This document shows, one piece after another, positions 24,771 to 41,557 of a stretch of 64,000 bases of DNA. Origin of the DNA: Dimorphilus gyrociliatus. Taxonomy: Eukaryota; Annelida; Polychaeta; Dinophilidae. Position 1 is the first letter of the stretch; the number at the start of each line of letters is the position of its first letter. The translations under genes and the position numbers were made by a program. The DNA lies in NCBI GenBank assembly GCA_904063045.1, contig CAJFCJ010000007.1, positions 1,112,819-1,176,818 of the forward strand. The letters are read 5' to 3'. Below the pieces are notes generated by a model. The model searched no databases, was not told where the DNA came from, and worked only from the letters and a program-made list of their open reading frames with translations.

Positions 24771-24856
24771 AAAAAAACAGCGCCTACTTTTGAGAAAATA
24801 AAAACAAAAATTCAAAGTACTGCGGGCATATAGCAGTTTTAGGTTAAAAGAAACTA

Positions 24857-27800
24857 TCATGTTCCTTTTTCTTTGCCAAAAGCTTCATTGATACGCTTAC
24901 ACGCCAATTCAACTCCTTTAAAGCATTCCGCGCTGGAATTAGGATTTGCAATTGTATTTTAAAGAAAACATTTACTTATTTTTCTCCTACCTACCTGAAC
25001 ATTGAAAATTGAAGGAATCCGTGAGGGACTCCGTCTAAAACATCAACTCTACAAGAACCAGTAGCTTTTTTAACTTTTTTTGCCATTTCTATTGTGTCAT
25101 CAAGTAGGGGGTCCAAGGCTGAGGCCTGGAAAGTAAATTAAATAAATATGATAAGTTTAATAACCTTTTTGTGGCTCCACCTAGCGTACTTACAAGAAAG
25201 TATATTGGACCTAATGTTTTTAATTGTTTCTCAGTTGCATACAATGGTGACATGTAAACATTCTTTAATATTTTATCTCTCATAATACTGCTATTTAAAT
25301 TAATTTTGACTCTATTTCCGAACTTTGCAAAAGTTCTTGGATCTTCGAGTAAAGTTTCTACTTCTCTTTGCTCACGAGTACACCAATCACCAGAATATAT
25401 CTCTGAATTATCAAAGCACGGAAGAGAGATGCATCTCGACCTCTTCGTAAAGCATCTATTTCTGTTCTTTTCGAGATCGAAATTTTTTAGACTTCTTTGC
25501 CTTCTGGCTGGATGAGTGGGTATATCATCCTTATCATCGTCCAAAGTAAACAAAACTTTAGATGTAACATCTTCATCCATTTCTTTACCGACTTCATCTA
25601 CTGTAGCTTGTTCAGGTTTACCATAATATATGGCGTCGACATTTACAAAACCATCTTCAATATCGGTTTCAACGTACCCAGAGTCAACTTCATGGATATA
25701 AAGGTCATCCTTAACGCCCGCATACGCTGAGAGGAAAAGTAATTTATTATACAATGCAGAAAATGAATTACTTAAGATATTTGTATACCATGTAATATTT
25801 TTGTAAGAATGCCAACAGCTAACAGTGGATCCCACAGTGACATCATTCGAGAGGGTGATGGGACATACTGAACAAGGAAACATCCGTAAATTGGAACAAT
25901 ACCATCTGGTTTTTGAATATTTAATTCTTGAGCTCTAAGAGCAACAGCTAAAATTAAATTAGCTCCCGCGCTATCTCCAGCGAAAACAACTTTCTCTCCA
26001 GTCCATCCTGATTAAATGAAAATATTAATTACATCCAGTAGATTAAAATCAACGATTAATCAAAGATTGTTAGATATTTACCCAAGTAGGTGGGGTGTTT
26101 TAATGCCCAGCAATATGCAAAAAAACATTCCTCTAAAGCTCTAGGAAAATGATGTTTTGGCGCTAGGCTATAATCAACAGATAAAATTGGAGCTTCGGTC
26201 TTTTTAGCCCAATAACGAAGATATGACTAAAATTGACATATTAAAAACTTTATAGACGATCACAAACCGGATTAAGTTTAAAAGAATAATAAGTATCAAT
26301 TCAGATAATTACTGTATGGGATTGAGACTTTTGGGCAACAAACCCTCCTCCGTGTATATGAAATATTAAGCAGTCCGAAAGGTTCTCGGCTACTTTCGGA
26401 CTAGTTTCTTTCGTTACATATTCCTGAGAAAATTCGGAAAAAGAAACAAATAAATAAAGTTTGTTTTAACAAGTCATAAGTAGAAAATTTTACCTGACCC
26501 TTTCTCTTTATGGAAGACATTAACCTGCAATTTACTGGTGCAGGGCCGATAATTGCACATGGTGGATTAATTTTAACAGTCACTTCGGAATTGAACTCCT
26601 TTAAATAGAAAACTTCATCCTTAATTTCGAAAATTCTGTTTACGTCGATTGAAGGACTAAAATATTGAGGAACCTATAAAAAAAAATAACTTTCTTTTAT
26701 GACGTAATCAAATGTTAACCTAAATTTTAATCTTGTTGTATCGTTGTCGTCATATCTATATTTACATATTTCTTATATCTGTAAATTATGTTATTCTGTT
26801 TTTAAGGTAACTGATGCCAAGTTTTTTTTCTTTAACGATTATATTATATTGATAAAAAATGATAATTTATTTGATTAGACTCCGCTTACTTGAGCTATTT
26901 GTAAATCAGCTAAATCCCAAAAAGATTGACAGTAGTATAATCCTTTTGTTCTTGTGATAGCCACGACCTGTTTGGTGGAAGGTCAATTGTTCTTTAAACG
27001 CTTACATAATATTTAAATTTTGTTGTTATCTCTATGTAGAAGTTTAAAGTTAAAGCGCTAAGTTCAAGTTTAAGAACTAGATTAAATAATATATAAATCT
27101 TAGCTCTTAGTTTTTCTTCTTTCCTTAAATGAATTAAACTATACCTTTTTTGCTCTTTCGGCAGGATACAAAAAATATTTTCCGCCTCCTTGAGCGTATG
27201 TGATCAATTTAAAAACAGGATTTGCTTTATTTTCTAAGCCCAATACATCTCCATGAGATGCCAATCCAATACAAATTGAAGTTAATGCATTTTGTACAGA
27301 ATTGCAAAACTGTTAGTGAAATGGAATTTAAAAAACAGAGATAATAAATACGATGTTGTTTTACTTGAAAGGCTAAGGGTCTTTCGTAAAAAGGTTCCTG
27401 AGTAAGGCTTTCTGCTTCCGTCATAATAAAATATGCATCTTTGAACTCTTCTTCAGTTAACAAGTCTTCATCGGGATATAACGCTCCTTCGCCACAAAAT
27501 TTTGGAAGATGAAGAACATAATGTAAACATGCTCTAAATTGACCTAATACGTTGACATATGATTCTAGTTCAGTAGAATAGTGACTTCCTCTGAATAATA
27601 GCGAACTTCGAGACACAATAATATGCCTGTTACGGAATTTAGAAGAGTTTAGGAGGCTTCAAATACCAATAAAACAACTAAAAGAGTAATACTAAAATTT
27701 GGATTAGCTTGAAAATATACTAAATTAAATGGGCTACTGTACTAAGAAATTTTATCTAAGACTATACATGAAACCTTGTTAGTTGAAGAATGTGACTGCA

Positions 27801-28216
27801 GCACTTTTGAATGACTCGCAGAAAGCTTCTGTAACCATTATATGGAAGGGAGGGATCAACATCAAAATGATGTGCAACGGCTATTAAATTACAAACACCA
27901 GGCTCAATTCCATTGTCCAAATGGTCAATTAGAACTCTAAATGAGTTTTGAAATCGAACATGATTGCCATTTTTCTTAGCACTAAAATAGTCTACATTGC
28001 ACAGAGCGTTAATTCTTAATTGTCTGAATAAATCTAGCAATTCTCTCCTGTATTTTTGATCGGCTAATAGTCGATCTTCTTGACAAAAAGGCAGATTTCG
28101 TGCAGCGGAGTCCTCCCTCATAGCCGCCATTAATTCGTCTGCTAAATGAAAATAAACAAGTGATAGAGTTTTCAATGTCTTTCTTCTTAACTAGTCAAAC
28201 CATACACTGGCGCCAT
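24857..28216 (-). CDS. LIPE: Hormone-sensitive lipase
   Basis: Eleven exons are firmly placed: 27775-28141, 27365-27626, 27145-27309, 26890-26967, 26494-26673, 26313-26423, 26082-26226, 25789-26007, 25194-25726, 24995-25125 and 24857-24932. A tiny first exon, 28201-28216, is tentative. The frame is continuous and gives about 760 residues, close to the short vertebrate form. The N-terminal HSL domain includes [16 protein letters not shown]. The alpha/beta hydrolase part has the oxyanion motif HGGGF (near 380), the nucleophile in GDSAG (Ser near 454), Asp in ALDPLLDD (near 697) and His in VPHGFL (near 727). The enzyme hydrolyses diacylglycerol and cholesteryl or retinyl esters on lipid droplets. 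The insert between Ser and Asp, the regulatory module in mammals, contains basophilic sites (RRQRSL, KRSRCIS) that could be PKA targets. The exact N-terminus is uncertain. Confidence 0.93.
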
Positions 28217-28801
28217 CTATCAAAAGACAACTCAATTATATTCCGTTGTAAAAACTCCTAACAAAATGAAGAACAAAAATTCAAAAATACTATTAATTAA
28301 TATCTAATCATTTGTTAAAGTAAATAACTACTCAGATGTTTATAATTAGCGCGAGCACTTATTCTTTCAGCAGAGATGGCTTAGAGGTACTATTTATCGA
28401 CTGAAGTTTGATAGTGTAAATCGGCTTATTTTCGAATCTATTACACGGAACGGATTCAGTATAACGCGATAAAAATTGGATTTTTCTCATTTAAGAAGAA
28501 ACGTAACTCTATTTCTGCCTACAGTTTAGTTTATTCCGCTTAATCTATCTTGTTAAATTTCAAGTCATTTTTCTAAAACAAGTCCCCTTCAGCATATTCA
28601 AAATAGTCTAAAATTTAACAGATTTCTCACCATAGAAAGAAATAGATCGAATCAAATAGAAAATTGACCGTTTTTCATACGAACACTAAAATAGGTTGAA
28701 TAATTTTTTTGTTTATAAGAAATTGACTTTTTTTCAAAAACACAGACAGAAAATTCTGTTGAACTGAATGCTTAAATATTTTTTTTCGTAGAGATTCATG
28801 T
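28217..28801. other. Spacer between LIPE 5' end and MORC 3' end
   Basis: 585 bp holding the promoter of the lipase and the 3' UTR of MORC, both on the minus strand. A CTCF-like sequence (28206-28221) sits at the lipase edge. No additional gene is seen. Confidence 0.5.
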
Positions 28802-31395
28802 TTACTTCTCACTATTTTTGGAATTATCGTCCACTTCTCTTTTAATTTGAATTGGAAGAATCTGGCAGTTTCCGGATGACTGAGTACTTTGTGATGGTTG
28901 ACTGTCCGCCGTTTTATCAGTAGTTTCTCTTTCGTTACTTTCTTCGTTCTTTTCAATATAACTGTTGAGTAATTCTCTGATGAATTCATCAATTTGACTG
29001 GTTTTTGGTGGAATTTGAATTTGAGAAGGTAGCAGATGGACCAAAAGTTTCGAAACATTTTTTCTTAGCGAGTAGAGCTCTTTCAGATAAATGTTCATTT
29101 GTTCTCTCGCTTTACTATCTTCAACACGTAGAGTATCTTCGGAAGAAGTTCTTGATTCGGGTAATCGTTCACTTCTAACTAGGGGTCCATCATCAAGTTT
29201 TGGTTCATTTTCCTTTTCAGTCGCATCAGATTTGTGTTCGGAATCGCTCGCTACTGAATGTTCTGATTCTTCAGATTTACTTCTTTTAGCTGCTATAGCC
29301 AGAAAAGATTTTTGTCGCTTCCTGGTTGTCCTCAAAATTTCATTAACAGCCCTACTCGCTTTCTGTTCAACATCTCGCCTGTGATCTACATAAGCTTCGT
29401 CCATACTAGTATCAGATCTATGACCATTTTTTGTGGAATTGCTGGTTAAAGATTGATTTTTCAACATTTCTATTTCCGCTTCTTTTTCATTAATAATTTT
29501 TTGCATGCTGTCTTTTTTCCTACGTTCACTGTAATAGAAAAAAATTAGCAATTTAAAATATTAAAAACTACACAGTATAACTTAATTATTATTACATTTT
29601 CTTGAATTTCTTTTCGTACGTGGCAGCTTTTATATTCGCGTCATCGTCCACTTCTTCATTAATTGAACAGCGGCTAAAATAAAGTTTTTTATAAAAACTT
29701 TTTAAAAGATAAATTCAAATTCTTACTTAAATTCAACATCTGTGTTCATTTGGCAATTCCATTTAGAAGGGTTGATTTTTTTCATGTTTGTATTTTTAGC
29801 TAATCTCCTCCATTTTAAGCAAAATTCACATTGAACCCAATTCCAGTCGGGGACAATCTGTTGGTTTAAGCCTGAATTTTTATCCATTTGTTTTGTATAC
29901 CAATAATCATTTAATTTTTGGCCGAGAGCGTTCATAGTAGAGCTGTAGCGTCCATCTTTTTGAAAATCAGTTTTGTTGTGAATTGGTGTTAAAAAGTCTA
30001 CTTCTATGACTCCAACAACACCCACACCGTGATCATTGGCCTGTTTCTGAATTCCAACACGTTCGTATGCTTTTATTAATCGATTTCTATGGTACATCAT
30101 AATGCCATAATCATTTAGATTACTGCTAAATCCAAATATAATAGGTACATTTTTCTGTAAAAAAGTAGGTTTATAAACATCCGTTTCCGTCTTAGATAAG
30201 CTTTTCGAAATAATCTTTGTAGCAACTTTTACACCACGTAAAATTATCTTCATCTTTGGTTTATTATATAAAATGGAACAAAAATGCCGTAGGCTTTTAT
30301 TATAAGTAGATACATGATCCTCTATGTATTTTGATATTTCACTCTCCGCATTTCCGATGTCCTGTGGATCAGAATCAAAATCAAGTTCAGGTCGTCCATC
30401 AACAGATTTTAGATTATGAATAATTATCCGAGTTCCTTTTTTTGGAATCTCTTGAAATTGGCGCATAATATCATGAGGAGACTTCATTGGTGAGTATTTA
30501 ACGATTGCCTGAACTGATTCGCTTGAGTAGGCGTTAGTTACTTGCTTCCTTGTTGCTGAATACCAAGAAAGCATGGGCACTATAACTGTTTTGGCGTTAA
30601 TCTTTTTTAAAAACGTTTGAGATAAGAAACCCACAGACATTTTATCATCTTTCTTTGTAAACACGACAACGTCTCTTCCAAGTCGCATCGATCCACTTTT
30701 GAAACCATTTCCATAAAAACCTATTGGCTTGTGACCTTTTATTTCAACTTTATCGCAGTATCCAAATGATAACATTCTATGTAGTTGTTCTGGACTCATG
30801 CCATTTCCATCGTCAGTGAAACAAAGGCACGTTTGCCCATTTAACTCTAATTTAACAATATGTAATTCTTTAGCCTGGACATCAGGGTCATAAGCGTTAT
30901 CTAAGAAGAAAAGTATGCTTAAATCTTTCTTTTTTTGTTTAGAAATAAAACAGGTTTATTATACCAATTATTTCAGCAATTGCACTGAAAGGCCCAGTGT
31001 GAGAAGTAGAGTTAGCATGTAAGAATGAAGGTGAAACCTATGGTAGATATAAGGAAGTGAAGTTTAGCACTTAAATGAAGGTAAAGGCTTTTTCTATACT
31101 TTATACAATTTCAATATATTAACTAATTTTATTTTCGGCTACAAAATAACATTTTAAAGCCAAAAACATATCAGAATATATTTGAATAGAAAAAACCGCG
31201 CTTCAACTTGGACTTGCGAAATATAAATGAGAGATTATGAGGGATAAAGAAAACATAGTTCGAATAGAAAAAGCAAAAATGTGATAGATATGAAAATTTT
31301 TAATAAATTTCGATGTCTATTCCTACCTTTGCTTCTTTCATATTTAAGATTGTGCCGCTTTCTTTTTCATTTGAGGCGTTACTTGTATCAGCCAT
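28802..31395 (-). CDS. MORC3/4-like GHKL ATPase with CW zinc finger
   Basis: Exons 31327-31395, 30965-31037, 29727-30900, 29596-29673 and 28802-29528 total 2121 nt, an intact frame of 706 residues. Order of domains: GHKL ATPase with the N-box Asn in EIIDNAYDPD (Asn49), DDGNGM (78-82) and YGNGFKSGS (110-117); an S5-fold region with IMMYHRNRLIKAYE; a CW-type zinc finger at about 399-441 (WVQCEFCLKW with the last Cys in exon 4); then an acidic, charged C-terminal part with a predicted coiled coil. MORC3/4 proteins bind H3K4-methylated nucleosomes through CW and use ATP-dependent dimerisation in chromatin compaction or nuclear bodies. The C-terminus is shorter than in vertebrate MORC3. The gene is head-to-head with ATP synthase beta. 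I cannot separate MORC3 from MORC4 orthology. Confidence 0.93.
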
Positions 31396-31498
31396 GTTGA
31401 ATATAGCGGATGCGGAAATTACCTTATCTTATTCAGTGCGAGCTGAGTATATTTAGCAGGCAGACTGTCAGTGTCGCTTTCTATTTCCGCCGGCAGCC
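31396..31498. promoter_or_regulatory. Bidirectional promoter MORC / ATP synthase beta
   Basis: Only 103 bp separate the two divergent start codons. The interval holds the inverted pair GCGGAAAT (31412-31419) and ATTTCCGC (31483-31490), each close to one ATG. It has no TATA box. The GGAA cores resemble ETS/GABP sites, which are typical of nuclear genes for mitochondrial proteins. Confidence 0.6.
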
Positions 31499-36644
<5,146 letters not shown>

Positions 36645-37430
36645 AAATACTACAATATTCACAACTGTGTTTCCATGTACGTAGTTGATTAATAGACCTT
36701 ATAGTAATTCTGACAATCTTACTCTTTGTAAATTTAATGCATACAGAAAATGAAAAATGTCCTAATAATTACCATCAATGTGTCCTTATTTGTCCTTTAA
36801 AAATTTACATTGTGTAACATCTGTAAGAATGTGAGAATTTCTATTAGGTCCTGCGTGAGTGGGATGTTGGGTTTTTGAATACAAACCAGTTAATACGAAA
36901 ATCTTTACACTTAAAGTTTTAAGCGTAGGTTACTGTATATGTAAAGAGTGTCATTAGGTAGATTATTGACGATAAGACTTCAAATATGATTCAATTGGCG
37001 GATATTTAAGCCTACATAAATCATATAATAGGTTTCGATAACTATTACTCGCCGAATATTACCTTGAACTAGATGTCGCTCCCTGCTAAAGTTGATACGA
37101 AGCAGAGGGGACATTTATGTCATACATTTAACGAAAGTCAGCGATGTTCACTTGAAGATAACATATTCGAGAGATACAATTCATTCTAGGCCTGCATTCT
37201 TACGCGAAACCTAATCTCCTCTGAATTTTAAATACTGTAATCGATTTTTTAATTGAGTTAGATTCCTTATCAAAAATACTCTAATCAAGTACCAAACAGG
37301 ATATCCTTGGAAAGAAAATACTTTTTGCAGAATAGGTAGTATACGATTAAAAAAGGAAAAAATCCCTGGAGAAATTACTAAATTGATTTTTAAACAATAT
37401 TTCAGTATTTGGAAGGAAGATCTAAAAAAA
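36645..37430. other. Spacer between ATP synthase beta and alkaline phosphatase
   Basis: 786 bp with the ATP synthase 3' UTR and the alkaline phosphatase promoter. A degenerate CTCF-like motif is at 37069-37084. No gene seen. Confidence 0.5.
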
Positions 37431-40400
37431 ATGAAAGCAACCGTGGTCGTCATTGTAATTTTGATCGATATTCTAAGTTTTGGTTAGTATAGCTTTTTTT
37501 AAATGGTAATACTATATAAAGCCATTTTTTTGTCGCTAATATTTAACAAGTAAAAAAAGTCTATTTTCTTGTTTCTTTAAAGAAGCTTCATAAAAAAGGC
37601 TACTTTAAACAAGGACACAATTTAACTGCTTTAACTATTGAAATGTTTATACGTGTCCTTTAAGAGTCTTTGTCATAGAAATTTCACCTAATCTTCACAT
37701 ACACTTGCATAATTCACTAAATATGGAAATAAGATTCTCCATTAAACACTACTGTCATATAAATTTATAATATAATACTCAACATCTATTATAACAGGAC
37801 TGTACATAAGAATAATGAAAAATGCCGTATATTCACAATAGGCCCATGCCTTTGTTTTACACCCATTTCTGAACAATAATTAAATATAAAGTAGAAAAAA
37901 ACTATGATATGTCTTTTTCATTAATTTGATAGTGAAAGGCATTAGAGAAGATGCCGACTATTGGGGAAAAGTTGCTGATGAAGAACTTAATATAGCTCTA
38001 AAAGTTGATCTGAAAAAGGAAAAGGCAAAGAATGGCATCCTATACCTTGGAGACGGAATGGGATTAACAACAATTGCTGCGGCTAGGTGGTACGATATCC
38101 AAGAAAAAAAGCTAGAGGGTTCGAGAGAGTCTTTACTTTCTTGGGAAAAATGGCCTTTCGCTGCCTTGTCGAGGACGTATAATGTTGACTTGCTTACTCC
38201 AGATTCTGCGGGAACAGCAACTGCATTTTTGACTGGATCAAAAACGGTTGCTTCCGTTGTTGGTGTTGACGCAAATGTTAAAATAAAGAATTGTTCTACA
38301 GTTGAAAAAGCAAAAATTAATTCAATTGCTAAAAGTGCAATTGCGGAAGGAAAAAGCGTAGGCGTTGTCACTACAACAAGAATAACTCATGCTACACCAT
38401 CGGCCTTATATGCTCATGCAGCTTATCGATATTATGAAGGCTCGGCCGATTTACCAACTGATCAAGTTTGCGAGGATATCGCTAGTCAGCTGATTAACGG
38501 CGAAGTGGGAAAGAAATTAAAAGTTATGTTGGGAGGTGGAAGATATAACTTTATTCCAAAGGGCACCTACGATGCAGAATATACAAACAAAGCGAGTAAG
38601 AGGAGCGATGATCTGAATTTGATAGAAAAATGGAAAAAGATGAAGAAGGAGGACGATAATTTAACAGACGAACAATATAAATATGTGCAAACTTTGGATG
38701 AATTTAATGCAATCGACACAGATAAAGTTGATTATTTACTCGGTCTATTTAATCCGAGTCACATGCAATACGAAGCGCATAGAAGTGAAGATATTTGGAA
38801 AGAACCAAGTCTCTCCGAAATGGTTGAAAAAGCGATTAAAATTTTAAAGAAAAATCCCAAAGGCTATTTTCTATTGGTAGAAGGAGGCAGAATAGACCAT
38901 GGTCACCACGACAATCAAGCCTTTCTATCTATAAAGGATGCATCAGCGTTTAACGAAGCCATAGCACACTCTCAACAATTCATATCCCATTCTGATACTC
39001 TTCAAGTAGTGACCGCTGATCATTCGCATTCATTCACTGTTAGCGGCTATTCAAAAAGAACTGATAACATACTAAAGTTTGCTACGTCATCTAACGAGAC
39101 AACTCTTGCAGACGATAAGAAACCTTATAATATTCTTGCCTACACCACAGGTCCAGGCTATAAAACACATAGGAAAGATGGTCCTAGAAAAGATTTAACA
39201 AAAGTTGATACCAGTATGTAAATTTTAACTAATCAATTTTTCCCAATAGATAGATTATTAAGCACGTTTAAATCTTTTAGCCGATCCTGATTTCGTATCA
39301 GATTCTTTCCTTCCCAGACAATGGGAGAGTCACGGCGGAGAGGATGTGGCTATTTACGCAAAAGGGCCGTGGGCTCATCTATTCCATTCAGTTCACGAAC
39401 AAAATTACGTAAATCATGTTTTTGAGTATGCAATGTGTATTGGAAAATATAAAAGTTCCTGTAACAAAACTCCAGCTGGAACTAAAATTGGTATGAAACT
39501 TTATTTTAATTTTTAAAACTTGCATAAATATCTCTTTTTCAATAGATAAAAATTCTAAGGAACATTCGGAATATTGGAAAAAGATCGGTGAAAATGAATT
39601 AAAAATTGCTCTCGAGAAGAAGAAACTATCGCAAAAGGCTAAGAATACCGTATTATTCGTTGGAGATGGAATGGGTTTATCTACAGTTACAGCCGCAAGA
39701 TGGCACCACGCTCAGAAACGACAAATAGTTGGATCTAAGAGTCAACTGCTTTCGTGGGAGGACTGGCCTGATATTGGTCTATCTAGAACCTATACGGTCG
39801 ATTCTTTGACAGCTGATTCGGCGGGATCGGGTACAGCCTTACTTTCTGGTATTAAAACTTATTCGCAGGTATTGGGGGTTGACATGAACACGAAGAAAGA
39901 GATTTGCTCAACAACGAATGATGGAAAAATTGATTCCATTGCTCAACACGCTCTGAAAGAAGGAAAAAGCGTTGGAGTAATAACGACAAGCAGAATTACA
40001 GATGCAACTCCTGCTGCACTTTACGCTCACTCAGCCTTCAGGGAATGGGAGGGATGGGCTCCGACACCATGTAAAGATATTGCTACTCAATTAATTGAAG
40101 GAAGCGTCGGGAAACAATTGAAAGTTATACTCGGAGGCGGTAGGAAGAGCTTTATCCCAAAAGATAAGAGAGACGAGGAAGATATAAGTGAAATGAGTAC
40201 AAGAAAAGATAACAAAGATCTAAGAGAAACTTGGAAATCAATGAGAAAAGACGAGGGTCTAAAAGATGATAAATTCGCTTATGTAGAAAGGATGAACGAA
40301 TTTAATTCGATCGATCCGAAAAAAGTTGATTATCTCTTAGGCCTATTTTCCGGAGCTGAAATGAATTACGAAGCAAACAGACTAAATGATACATGGGGCG

Positions 40401-41160
40401 AGCCAAGTTTAGGCGATATGGCAAAAAAAGCAATTGAAATCTTAAAGAAAAATCCGAAAGGTTATCTTTTGCTGGTAGAGGGTGGTCGCATTGATCACGG
40501 ACATCACCATAATCTTGCCCATTTAGCTCTAGACGATACATTAGCTTTACACGACGCCGTCGAGAAAGTTGAAAAAATGACGAAAAACGACGATACTTTA
40601 AAAATAGTAACAGCCGATCATTCACATTCATTTATCATTAACGGATATTCGGATAGGAGCGAAAGTATTTTCGGTTTTGCAAGGAATCTAGAAGGCGACA
40701 GATTAGCCGAAGATAAAAAGACATATACAATCTTATCCTACACAAATGGGCCTGGGTACCACTCAAATAGAATTAATGATATAAGAAAGAACTTGACATT
40801 AGAAGAAACAAGTAAGTTTCTTACAATCTTCATGATGTAATTAAAGGGATTCTTAATGATAAATATCTTTTTTATTAAAATCAAGCCAACCCTCATTATG
40901 CATTCGACTCTGGCGTCCCACTTGAGGATGAAACTCATAGCGGTGAAGACGTTGCAATCTACGCTAAAGGACCATTCTCACATCTGATTCACGGCGTTCA
41001 TGAACAGAATTATATACCTTACGTAATAAGTTACTCAATGTGCATCGGAAAGTACAATAAGGCTAAACATTGCTCCACTAATGGGAATGATAAATTAAAT
41101 TCCATGAATATTTATAAGCTTTTAATTATTTCTGTAATTCTTCTTTTTCATGCAAAATAA
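37431..41160 (+). CDS. Double-domain alkaline phosphatase (two phosphatase units in one polypeptide)
   Basis: Exons 37431-37482, 37933-39213, 39281-39490, 39546-40811 and 40886-41160 sum to 3084 nt: one frame of 1027 residues. Exon 1 encodes a hydrophobic signal peptide (MKATVVVIVILIDILSF). Unit 1 is exons 2-3, unit 2 exons 4-5; both have the same internal intron position and phase. Each keeps the metal and catalytic residues: GDGMG, the nucleophile in DSAG (Ser109, Ser606), EGGRIDHGHH, TADHSHSF and the late His (SHGGED, THSGED). Both conserved cysteine pairs are present in each unit. Only unit 2 ends with a short polar stretch plus a hydrophobic tail (YKLLIISVILLF), as for GPI anchoring. Tissue alkaline phosphatases are zinc/magnesium ectoenzymes that act as dimers; this chain could fold as an intramolecular dimer. 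The alternative is two genes transcribed separately, but unit 2 has no signal peptide. Confidence 0.9.
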
Positions 41161-41161
41161 A
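41156..41161 (+). terminator. AATAAA overlapping the alkaline phosphatase stop codon
   Basis: The TAA stop (41158-41160) lies inside an AATAAA hexamer, so if this signal is used the 3' UTR would be about 20 nt. Confidence 0.4.
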
Positions 41162-41263
41162 AAAGGGCATCAACAAGAAAAAATGATTATCTTTTGAATG
41201 CTATTCTCCAATTAATGAAAATTTTCTTCTCTGTCTGCCTGCCTGTCTGTCTCTCTTTCTTCT

Positions 41264-41265
<2 letters not shown>

Positions 41266-41320
<55 letters not shown>

Positions 41321-41322
41321 AT
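41266..41322. repeat. CT microsatellite between convergent genes
   Basis: About 27 CT units with minor interruptions in the 397-bp gap between the alkaline phosphatase and AXDND1 stops; the rest of the gap is 3' UTR. Confidence 0.9.
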
Positions 41323-41483
41323 CTTTTTTTTTCTCAATTTTTCCTTTAAAAATAGTTCAATTTTATTTGTTTATTTTTAATTATTCATTATGCAAATTGT
41401 ATATATTCACAAAAAAAATCCACCAGTAATTTGACACAGTAGAATTCCAAAGCAGAATAAAGTTTTGTTGGCAAACATCTCAT

Positions 41484-41489
41484 TTTATT
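41484..41489 (-). terminator. Poly(A) signal of the AXDND1-like gene
   Basis: Minus-strand AATAAA 69 nt after the stop codon at 41558. Confidence 0.55.
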
Positions 41490-41557
41490 GTTTTAGCTTG
41501 GCACACTTAAATTTTAAATATATATTATTATATTAATAAGAAAATACTGATCATATC

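Noticed and set aside
27762-28175. Lipase reading frame starting at 28175
   Set aside because: The start codon there would be TTG and a good 3' splice site (CATTTAG) lies at 28142, so the frame upstream of it is intron.
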